Source of the DNA: Omphiscola glabra
Taxonomy: Eukaryota; Mollusca; Gastropoda; Lymnaeidae
Reading direction: 5' to 3'
Length of the DNA stretch: 64,000 nucleotides
Assembly: GCA_964017045.1 (NCBI GenBank)
Contig: OZ024809.1
Span: 2,418,001-2,482,000, forward strand
The notes below the pieces were generated by a model that made no database searches, had not been told where the DNA came from, and was given only the letters and a program-made list of their open reading frames with translations. The translations under genes were made by a program, and so were the position numbers. Below, piece by piece: positions 52,313-62,231 of the stretch (position 1 is its first letter; each line of letters opens with the position of its first letter).

Positions 52313-55156
52313 CTGAAATAACCGATAAAGGCCTGTGGTGTTAGTCATTGTACTTTTACCCATAAATAGTTTTAAAACAAAATATACATACATTGTTTAA
52401 ACATTTATGTGATCAAACATTTCGATTATGATGTCATGATATATTCGGAGTTGACGCCCAGCAGTACCTGTCAAAATACTCTCCAGGCTTAAACTCAACC
52501 AGTCTGATAGTGTTACTTGAATGATCAGCGATAATGATAGTGTCATAGGACAAGAAGGCAGCGTGCCATTTTTACATGGTATATTGACATTCTTGCTGCT
52601 TCACAAGATTGAATTGCCGCTTAGGATTGTGTCTTACCCAAGACTAATGCTTCCATTAATATGCCAGTCTTACCCAAGACTAATGCTTCCATTAATATGC
52701 CAGTCTTACCCAAGACTAATGCTTCCATTAATATGCCAGTCTTACCCAAGACTAATGCTTCCATTAATATGCCAGTCTCGGCTGAGACTAATGCTTGTAT
52801 TAATATGCCAGTCTCGCCCGAGACTAATGCTTCCATTAATATGCCAGTCTCGGCTGAGACAAATGCTTGTATTAATATGCCAGTCTCGGCTGAGACTAAT
52901 GCTTGTATTAATATGCCAGTCTCGCCTGAGACTAATGCTTCCATTAATATGCCAGTCTCGCCTGAGACTAATGCTTCCATTAATATGCCAGTCTCGCCTG
53001 AGACTAATGCTTCCATTAATATGCCAGTCTCGCCCGAGACTAATGCTTGTATTAATATGCCAGTCTCGCCCGAGACTAATGCTTGTATTAATATGCCAGT
53101 CTCGCCTGAGACTAATGCTTCCATTAATATGCCAGTCTCGCCTGAGACAAATGCTTGTATTAATATGCCAGTCTCGCCTGAGACAAATGCTTGTATTAAT
53201 ATGCCAGTCTCGCCTGAGACTAATGCTTCCATTAATATGCCAGTCTCGCCTGAGACAAATGCTTGTATTAATATGCCAGTCTCGCCCGAGACAAATGCTT
53301 GTATTAATATGCCAGTCTTACCCAAGACTAATGCTTCCATTAATATGCCAGTCTCGCCGCAGACTAATACTTGTATTAATATGCCAGTCTCGCCCGAGAA
53401 AAATTCTTGTATTAATATGCCAGTCTCGCCCGAGACAAATGCTTCCATTAATATGCCAGTCTCGTCGCAGACTAATACTTGTATTAATATGCCAGTCTCG
53501 CCCGAGACAAATTCTTGTATTAATATGCCAGTCTCGCCGCAGACTAATACTTGTATTAATATGCCAGTCTCGCCCGAGACAAATGCTTGTATTAATATGC
53601 CAGTCTCGCCCGAGACAAATTCTTATATTAATATGCCAGTCTCGCCGCAGACTAATACTTGTATTAATATGCCAGTCTCGCCCGAGAAAAATTCTTATAT
53701 TAATATGCCAGTCTCGCCCGAGAAAATGCTTGTATTAATATGCCAGTCTCGCCCGAGACAAATGCTTGTATTCAGACGTCAGAAAAGACAACTACTCGTC
53801 TAAGTCCAAAGAACAGTGACTTGCAAGTAGATTTACTACGTCACCCGTCACTGGTAGTTTAGACATGCGCAGCTGCCTCCTGTAGTTTACACTACTACAA
53901 CTAACCCCCTTGTGGTTGAAACTAGCCCAGCTGCCCCTGTACATTTACGCTTGCACAGCTGTCTCCTAACAGTTTACCCTAGCACAGCTTCTCACGAATA
54001 GTTCACACCTGTGCAGCTGCACATTATTAATTTACACTAGCTAAATCATCATTCGGCAAATATATATTTTTTTACACAAAAGATTACTTAAAATATTTCG
54101 AAAACTTTAAAATGAAACACAGGTAACAAATTGCCAATGAAAAGCAAAGGATAATATTAAAGACCGGTTAATCCCAGGGCCCCCTGAGACTTGGAGACCC
54201 GTGTCACTTCGCCCTCCTATCCAAATAATGAACCAGGCCCTCACTGCCCACATTTCAGTACATGTACCAAAGATGAGCTCTTGACCCTTCTGAGCCGACG
54301 TCTCTGCAACTAAACAAGCAGGAAGTTAACAGCACAAAACATTCAAGTATATTTACCAATGATGAGACTCTGAGTCGTCTGCGCCGACGCCAGTGCCACC
54401 AAACAAGCAGGAAGTTAACAGCACAAAACATTCAAGTATATTTACCATTGATGAGACTCTGAGTCGTCTGCGCCGACGCCAGTGCCACCAAACAAGCAAG
54501 AAGTTAACAGCACAAAACATTCAAGTATATTTACCAATGATGAGACTCTGAGTCGTCTGCGCCGACGCCAGTGTGACCAAACAAGCAGGAAGTTAACAGC
54601 ACAAAACATTCAAGTATATTTACCAATGATGAGACTCTGAGTCGTCTGCGCCGACGCCAGTGCCACCAAACAAGCAAGATGTTAACAGCACAAAACATTC
54701 AAGTATATTTACCAATGATGAGACTCTGAGTCGTCTGCGCCGACGCCAGTGCCACCAAACAAGCAAGATGTTAACAGCACAAAACATTCACGTATATTTA
54801 CCAATGATGAGACTCTGAGTCGTCTGCGCCGACGCCAGTGCCACCAAACAAGCAAGAAGTTAACAGCACAAAACATTCACGTATATTTACCAATGATGAG
54901 ACTCTGAGTCGTCTGCGCCGACGCCAGTGCCACCAAACAAGCAAGATATTAACAGAACAAAACATTCAAGTATATTTACCAATGATGAGACTCTGAGTCG
55001 TCTGCGCCGAAGCCAGTGTGACCAAACAAGCAAGAAGTTAACAGCACAAAACATTCAAGTATATTTACCAATGATGAGACTCTGAGTCGTCTGCGCCGAC
55101 GCCAGTGCCACCAAACATGCAAGAAGCGAAAGTGTCAAAGTCCCAGAACTCGTCAT
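52179..55156 (-). CDS. Secreted protein of unknown family, first two coding exons
   Basis: Exon 55069-55156 (ATG at 55156) encodes a textbook signal peptide, MTSSGTLTLSLLACLVALASA, with likely cleavage after ASA, then QTTQSLII. It joins in phase 1 to 52179-52312, which encodes DGYENGSLSNGEIVFTYGEA ... KDLDYFSKFNIRANVVPATV ... RAKIV. Both have good GT-AG sites. The mature product is exported or lumenal. Phase-compatible candidate exons (45856-45918, 42875-42993, 41518-41725) would complete a cysteine-rich protein of about 180-205 residues. I do not recognise the family. Each of the two donors is followed by a tandem array. Confidence 0.65.
52625..53775. repeat. 36-bp minisatellite with a palindrome in each unit
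   Basis: About 32 copies of agactaatgcttccattaat atgccagtctcgcccg. Every unit contains a potential hairpin GTCTC..GAGAC. One variant class is GTCTTACCCAAGAC, in which both arms have changed together. The 12-codon period leaves frames open on both strands (up to 405 codons); these are shadows. Confidence 0.95.
53776..54245. other. Intron of the secreted-protein gene
   Basis: Contains weak repeats of the type tagtttacactagcacagctgc at 53855-54035. Nothing else recognised. Confidence 0.45.
54249..55068 (-). repeat. 89-bp array copying the signal-peptide exon donor junction
   Basis: About nine units follow the signal-peptide exon in minus sense. Each copies ~58 exon bases (CTTGCTTGTTTGGTGGCACT ... 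CTCATCATTG) plus GTAAATATACTTGAATG. The unit boundary changes upstream codons (AACTTCTTGC instead of TCGCTTCTTGC). All but the most distal, diverged copy (near 54258) keep TTG/GTAAAT. Confidence 0.95.
55069..55156 (-). CDS. Signal-peptide exon of the secreted protein
   Basis: ATG at 55156, hydrophobic core LTLSLLACLVALASA, then QTTQSLII, phase 1 donor GTAAAT. Upstream in minus sense, TTTTTCTACAG at ~55189 is a good acceptor, implying a short 5' UTR segment and an earlier non-coding exon. Confidence 0.7.
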
Positions 55157-55189
55157 AGTTTTCTGTCTAGCAGTGAATCTCTGTAGAAA

Positions 55190-56585
55190 AACAACGACAA
55201 ATGTTTGGAAATGACGTTGCTAACACTTATCTAGAGACGTTAGTTCCCACTGGAGATGAATTTATTATAAATTGTTGGATGGTAAGTCGAGCAATGAAAT
55301 CAATTAGGTTTTATAAACCGTGGGCGTTTCCTTGAGTAGCCCCCAAAGTTGACCCTGAATACAAGTCTCTGCCTGTGACATGACCGTCACGGACATTGTG
55401 ATTAATCGTTTACGACAAAATAAATAGACCCCACCCCCCCCCCCCTTTTATTTTTCACCTCCACTCACACGAAAAGATATAAATAAATAAAATACTACTT
55501 CTGCAAAACTTTCAAATGTAACATTTGGCTTGAAAATGAAATCTAATGCAATTTCTACAGTAAGCATTTTGTGGTATGAAAATGTGCTATTTTCTGGAAA
55601 GGTTTTTACTTCAGCTGAATGAGGAAGAAATGAAATAGTATTCTTGCAAAGATTAAAAACAACATAATTCATCTAGTAGCCTGGGTGATCATTACAATAT
55701 CCATAAAGCTGAAATGCTATTAATTGTGGCGTTAGGACAACTTCATGAGAGCAACTTCATGAGGGCAACATCATCATCTATTAAAAGAACAGAATATCGT
55801 GCAAATCGAGTTGTCTTCATAGAAAACAACATATTTTAAATTAACCCACCATTTATTTCCATGGAAAGGCAATACAACTCCTTGCGTTTGGAGCCTTCTT
55901 AATTCAACTAAAAAAAAATAATTCGCCTATGGAGATTAATTTAAAACAGTTGAGACAATTTATTATTTAAAAAAAAAACACTCAAGAATATGGGTGAATA
56001 ACATACTACAAATAAAACTTGAAAGTTGTGTGTATGAAGCAAACAAAGCCAACATTTTTGTTTATGAAGCTTTACCCCTGAACATCAAAGTTTTCTGCGG
56101 GCGGATATTGTCAGGACGGTCCATTCTTTTATGTCACTATCTCTTTGCCGGGTGATGAGCATATCACTTGACGTGCTTTGGTTACTGATAGATCACAAAT
56201 GTAACAAATGTCATGTTTGTTCGATTTTGTTTTTATTGAAGATGATTAAATGTAGCAAATATTTTAAAAAAAAAAAAATTGTTAGGGAGAGGATTAGGAA
56301 TGGGGGCGTAGACTTTGGCAGGCGCGTTGTAAACATTTGGGAGGCAGAGGCCCCCATGCCACTTAACGGTTTTGCGCCCCATTCAAAATTAATTTTTATT
56401 TTCTTTTTCAAAATTGCACTAATGGAAACCTACCATATACGAAGCCCAATGCAGCAGCGGGACTTGCAAGGAGCACGCGACGGCCCTTGTGGACGTACTG
56501 TTGGTTGAAAGTTGAGCTTTAATTTATGTAACAACGACATGAGCAAACAGCGCACACAACACATTTGATCCCTGCTGAAATGTAT
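55190..56585. other. No gene recognised
   Basis: AT-rich with a poly-C run at 55430. A 125-codon frame at 56131-56508 has no recognisable motif; the gggaggcagaggcccccatg stretch may be a repeat fragment. Confidence 0.4.
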
Positions 56586-56589
56586 GATA

Positions 56590-56825
56590 AAAAAATATAG
56601 ATTATTGATAGTCCTATTGTTGGTAGTCCTAAAGTTGATATCCTAATATTGCTAGTCCTAATGTTGATGGTCCTAACATTGATAGCCCTGATGTTGATGG
56701 TCGTAATGTCGATAGTCCTAATATTGATAGTTCTTATATTGATTGTCCTAATATTGATAGTCCTAATATTGATAGTCATAATGTTGATAGTAATAATGTT
56801 GATAGTTCTAATGAACATCTTAAAG
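56590..56825. repeat. 15-18-bp degenerate repeat
   Basis: About 15 variants of tcctaatattgatag. Confidence 0.85.
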
Positions 56826-57611
56826 TGATGCATACCTAATTGTATCAAATAATGAGAAACTAAGCCTCACAATGAAACAAGCGCTGGTTACTCGTTTTAG
56901 TTAGATTGTGTGTCGAATACATTCTAGTCAACAGTTAAACACCGTTGGAAACAGCTGCTGTTTACCCTCGGATATCATCCAGCAATCCACAATCCGGTAC
57001 AAACATTTTTAATGTCATTTAATTCAAATATCCAACGGTCATAGAATTATTTGTCAATTTTTAATTATGTTTTTTTTTAATGTTAAATCGTAAAAACAGC
57101 AATATTTGAAACTCTTAAGAAGTGAATAAACTATATTTACTAATTAGTGTTCGAACAAAGGGGAGTACTTTGTCTTTGACAAAAGCTAAATATAGAACGT
57201 TTTGGCGGAATGTCGTCCTCGGCAAAAACAAAATTTTTTTTTAAAAATAAAATAAAATTACAATATCAAAAACGTATTCATCTTTATTATAAAGATGTGG
57301 AAGATGTGTTTGTTAAGAATATTTACTACATTCTGCTACTAAGAATTACATTTCGCGAATAAAGACCTCCTAAAATTACACTTTACTAAATACTTATTTC
57401 TGAGACTTCTTTTTCCTTGTTTAAATTGCGCGTTCTAAGCCCAAACATGACAACAAAAGAAATACTACACAAAATAAGACAATGGTCAATATTACAACCG
57501 AAGAGTTACCCTTGCTACCATTTTGATTTGAAAGCGTCACTAGCCATTGGAATGTGTTCCATCAGCAGATAGTCGGCATGTACTGTAATGGTTAAAGACA
57601 AGGAATCTACT
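56826..57611. other. No gene recognised
   Basis: AT-rich sequence downstream (minus sense) of the candidate exon at 57612-57714; could contain its 3' UTR. Confidence 0.4.
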
Positions 57612-57714
57612 TCACAGGCTCAGATTGTAGCCGACGGCATTAAACCATTTGTAGGTGTAGCGCTGTACGCACGTTCCAGGTTTATCATAACTAGGGCACG
57701 CTCGGGAACATTGC
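57612..57714 (-). CDS. Candidate terminal exon of a paralogous cysteine-rich protein
   Basis: Acceptor GCTGCTTTCCTCCAG, then phase-2 entry and frame QCSRACPSYDKPGTCVQRYT, then YKWFNAVGYNLSL and stop. It shares entry phase and CxxxC...GxCxQxYT(F/Y)xWFxA with 41518-41725, suggesting two related minus-strand genes. Kunitz-like or thrombospondin-like resemblance is superficial. Upstream exons were not found. Confidence 0.45.
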
Positions 57715-57996
57715 CTGGAGGAAAGCAGCTGCTCACAAATGAAGTATTTACATTTTAACTCATGCATAATCATGTTAGAGAATGTGCAATCATTTAAGCA
57801 AAATCCCCACTTGATAATAATTATTACATTATTCTTTTTTGGCAGGCTGGAAGCCATCGCCTGGTACGGAGAAAAGGGAACCTATTTTCCAATGCCATGT
57901 TTTAGATTTAAAATTGGATGAAAAATGAACATATGTTTTTGAGATTGTTGAGCTAAGATGCAAAAAAATAGTATTTTTACCAATTTTACCATCGCA

Positions 57997-58620
57997 TCAA
58001 CATTGTGCATCAAACATGTTTATCAACATTGTGCATCAAACGTGTTTATCAACATTGTGCATCAAAAATGTGTTTATCAACATTGTGCATCAAACGTGTT
58101 TATCAACATTGTGCATCCAATGAGTTTATCAACATTGTGCATCCAATGTGTTTATCAACATTGTGCGTCAAACAGGGGCGTAGCGATGGGGAGCATCATG
58201 CCCCGGGCGCGACTCAAAAAGGGGCGCCAAATGGTATATTTTACATATAATATTGTATGGTTTTCGAATAAGGGGGACGCTAAAAAGTATTGTGCTCCAG
58301 GCGCGAGTTAAGCTCGCTACGCCACTGGCGTCAAATGTGTTTATCAACATTGTGCATCAAATGTGTTTATCAACATTGTGCATCCAATGTGTTTATCAAC
58401 AGTGTGCATCGAATGTGTTTATCAACATTGTGCATCCAATGTGTTTATCAACATTGTTCATCCAATGTGTTTATCAACATTGTGCATCCAATGTGTTTAT
58501 CAACATTGTGCATCCAATGTGTTTATCAACAGTGTGCATCCAATGTGTTTATTAACAGTGTGCATATCAACATTGTGCAACTAATGTGTTTATCAACATT
58601 GTGCATCTAATGTGTTTGTA
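57997..58620. repeat. 26-bp minisatellite, interrupted by a MITE
   Basis: About 18 copies of catcaaatgtgtttatcaac attgtg in two blocks on either side of the insertion at 58173-58327. Confidence 0.95.
58173..58327. mobile_element. hAT-type MITE inserted in a minisatellite
   Basis: Terminal inverted repeats CAGGGGCGTAGCGA and (inverted) CAGTGGCGTAGCGA, 155 bases, flanked by the perfect 8-bp duplication gcgtcaaa (58165-58172, 58328-58335). The duplicated bases belong to the array unit, so insertion came after the array existed. Confidence 0.93.
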
Positions 58621-59146
58621 TCTTCATCATAATTCTACGTTTGCAGTTGTATAAAGACTTTACAGATAGCATCTGGTCATCAAAAACAAAATATTCATTT
58701 AATTTACATTTGATGTTAATCGCTAAGAGCTGACGGAAGCTCTAGAGACTGTAAATCCATTTATAAAGAGAATAATATTGGGTACAGTAATAAGATGCAC
58801 GTATTTATTATAATTAGGGCTGAGCTGGATGCAGTTATTAGTCCAGGTACCAGATATTTCCAAGACCATTCACAGTGGTTCCGGCTCCAAGTATTGCCAT
58901 TCATAAATAATCTATAGAAAACATGAAAAGCGAAAATTTTCTATTTCTAGAACCAGACGCGATCACGAATTTTGACAAAAGAGAGCAATGTTTTTGGCAC
59001 CACTAGCTATACAGTTTTCTGTCTTATTTAAATAATTTCTGGCACAGGACACAAATATGAATATGCAACAATTTTTTAACACACGGACCCGGTTTCTTTT
59101 CATTGACTGCTTTTGGGTATTTTCCGGGTGCGTTACACTCAGCACT
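58621..59146. other. No gene recognised
   Basis: A minus-strand frame around 58963-59075 reads SCARNYLNKTENCIASGAKN and ends soon after; an acceptor precedes it but there is no further support. Confidence 0.3.
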
Positions 59147-59490
59147 GATCATTCACGAAAGCACCGATCATTCACGAAAGCGCCAATCATTCACGAAAGC
59201 ACCGATCCTTCACGAAAGCACCGATCATTCACGAAAGCACTGAACATTCTCGAAAGCACCGATCATTCACGAAATCACCGATCATTCACGAAAGCACCGA
59301 TCCTTCACGAAAGCACCGATCATTCACGAAAGCACCGATCATTCACGAAAGCACCGATCATTCACGAAAGCACCGATCCTTCACGAAAGCACCGATCATT
59401 CACGAAAGCACCGATCATTCACGAAAGCACCGATCCTTCACGAAAGCTCCGATCATTCACGAAAGCACCGATCATTCACGAAAACAAGAA
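59147..59490. repeat. 19-bp minisatellite
   Basis: About 18 copies of tcattcacgaaagcaccga. The 170-codon plus frame across it is a shadow (three units make 57 bases). Confidence 0.94.
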
Positions 59491-60164
59491 GGTACGCATC
59501 TTGAATACATATTGTGTGCCGGTATATGGATTTGAACGCTTAATCCTTGTTTACAACATAGAACAATAGGTAACAAAATACTGACGACCAGTACACAAAA
59601 AGAAAAAACAATAAGATAAGATAAGATTTTTTTGTTGATCCAAATAAATGGAAATTTGTCCTTTTCATTGATCGGACATATTATTTTTCATTCCTGAAAT
59701 AGCTCGTTTGAGTTTTCCGTTGTTCCTTAAGATGAGTCTGTAGCAAGATATTCGCGCATGTAATTGTGCGGTAAGAATGACTGTTGAATTCGTGAGTGAG
59801 AACAGAGTCTTAAATTATTGTGTGCATAGGGATCAAATCAAAACCATGGAGTAAAGAAGTTCTAAAAATTCGTCACCTGATAACCTTCTTTAGAACCAAG
59901 TGAACACATTCAAAAGTAAACCACCACTTCCCCAATCAAGGGAGGGGTGGGTAAGGAGTGGCACACCACCTTTACCCGTGGACGTCATTATCAAGGAAAA
60001 ACAAAGAGGAGACAAGTGGTGGTGGCTAATGTAGGCCTACTCATATACCGTAACATAAACCTTGGGTAAAGCCAAACTTTTCAGTCCTTATGCGGACTCG
60101 CCCATCTCACCCCCCTTAACCATCTCCCAATTACAGTGATCAACTTACCTGGAGCTGAATCTGT
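59491..60164. other. No gene recognised; one strong donor-like site
   Basis: On the minus strand TCAGCTCCAG/GTAAGTTG near 60145 is an excellent donor, but no coding frame was identified with it. Confidence 0.3.
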
Positions 60165-61245
60165 TAATTTGTGATCACAATGGACAAGACAAGGCCGAGC
60201 TGTGATCACAATGGACAAGACACAACCGAGCTGTCATCACAATGGACAAGACACAAACGTGCTGGGATCACAATGGATGGCCGAGCTGTGATCATAATGG
60301 ACAAAACACGGCCGAGCCGTGATCACAGTGCACAAGACACAACCGAGCTGTGATCACAAGGGACAGGACCCAACCGAGCTTTGATCACAAGGGACAAGAT
60401 CCAACCAAGCTGTGATCACAATGGACAAGACAAGGCCGAGCTGTGATCATAATGGACAAGACAAAAGGCTGAGCTGTGATCATAATGGACAAGACAAAAG
60501 GCCGAGCTGTGATCACAATGGACAAGACACAACCGAGCTGTGATCATAATGGACAAGACAAGGCCGAGCTGTGATCACAATGGACAAGACACGGCCGAGC
60601 TGTGATCATAATGGACAAGACAAGACCTAGCTGTGATCACAATGGACAAGACACAAGCGAGCTGTGATCACAATGGACAAGACACGGCCGAGCTGTGATC
60701 ATAATGGACAAGACAAGGCCAAGCTGTGATCACAATGGACAAGACACAACCGAGCTGTGATCACAATGGACAAGACACAACCGAGCTGTGATCAGAAGGG
60801 ACAAGACCCAACCGAGCTGTGATCACAATGGACAAGACAAGGCCGAGCTGTGATCACAATGGACAAGACACGGCCGAGCTGTGATCATAATGGACAAGAC
60901 AAAAGGCCGAGATGTGATCATAATGGACAAGACAAGGTCGATCTGTAATCACAATGGACAAGACAAGGCCGAGCTGTGATCACAATGGACAAGACAAGGT
61001 CGTGCTGTGATCACAGTGGACAAGACACAACCGAGCTGTGATCACAAGGGACAAGACACGGCCGAGCTCTTATCAGAATGGACAAGACAAGGCCGAGCTG
61101 TGATCAGAATGGACAAGACAAGGCCGAGCTGTGATCAGAATGGACAAGACAAGGCCGAGCTGTGACCACAGTTTACAAGACATGGCCGAGCTGTGATCAC
61201 AATGGACAAGACACGACCGAGCTGTGAATTCTGTGATCACAATGG
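60165..61245. repeat. 31-bp minisatellite
   Basis: About 35 imperfect copies of gatcacaatggacaagacac ggccgagctgt. Units contain the palindrome TGATCA. Confidence 0.94.
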
Positions 61246-61249
61246 ACAA

Positions 61250-61566
61250 GACAAGGCCAAGTGCCTGTGTTACCTTGAGAGGCCAAGTGCCTGTGTTACC
61301 TTGAGAGGTCAAGTGCCTGTGTTACCTTGAGAGGCCAAGTGCCTGTGTTACCTTGAGAGGCCAAGTACCTGTGTTACCTTGAGAGGTCAAGTGCCTGTGT
61401 TACCTTGAGAGGCCAAGTGCCTGTGTTACCTTGAGAGGTCAAGTGCCTGTGTTACCTTGAGAGGCCAAGTGCCTGTGTTACCTTGAGAGGCCAAGTGCCT
61501 GTGTTACCTTGAGAGGTCAATTGCCTGTGTTACCTTGACAGGTCAAGTGCCTGTGTTACCTTGACA
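61250..61566. repeat. 26-bp minisatellite with donor-like site
   Basis: About 12 copies of ggtcaagtgcctgtgttacc ttgaga. In minus sense each has CAAG/GTAACA. The rightmost junction follows an open stretch (VINAAVTSPKLPCVK) that could be an exon end. Confidence 0.9.
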
Positions 61567-62179
61567 CATGGCAGTTTTGGTGACGTGACTGCTGCATTTA
61601 TTACTCTGACTTATTGTACAGAATCAGAACCAGACAACTAATAACATACTTTGCATACATTTCAGAATCAGCTATGTAATTTCATTAAAAAAGACGATGT
61701 ATAACCTTTTAAGTTATACTATTTTGTTTACTGATTAATTTACTACTGCGACACATATCAATTAATTAGACTATCACTGTTTAAATAACTACTGCGATAC
61801 ATACTTAAATAATTTAGACACATAATTTAGACACATACTTTATTTATCGAAAATGATGTTGTTTGTTTTTTAGACGTACTCAATGACGACAGAACACTAT
61901 GCAACCAGAGGACGCGACAAAGGCGTAATTCGTCATCTTTTTCATTTCAGCAGTACGTCACTTTGACTCCAAGTTGCATTGAAATGGGTCACGGGCAATT
62001 TAAAGTCGGTGAGATTGATAGGTAATAAAAAGCGGTAAGATATTCGACCAATCAAATGAATACATCGGTATCCGGGTGTACACAATTTTATAATTTTTAT
62101 TAATGTTTGTTTTTTAAAATAAAATAATTATTTTCGACAGTTAGGTGGGTAGTGTGCTTAAACCAGTTCTGGTTTAGAA

Positions 62180-62231
<52 letters not shown>

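Noticed and set aside
52521..53803. Plus-strand frames of 405 and 380 codons
   Set aside because: Shadows of a 36-bp minisatellite that stays open in several frames on both strands.
61250..61312. Short minus ORF across two arrays
   Set aside because: Repeat-derived shadow without start or splice support.
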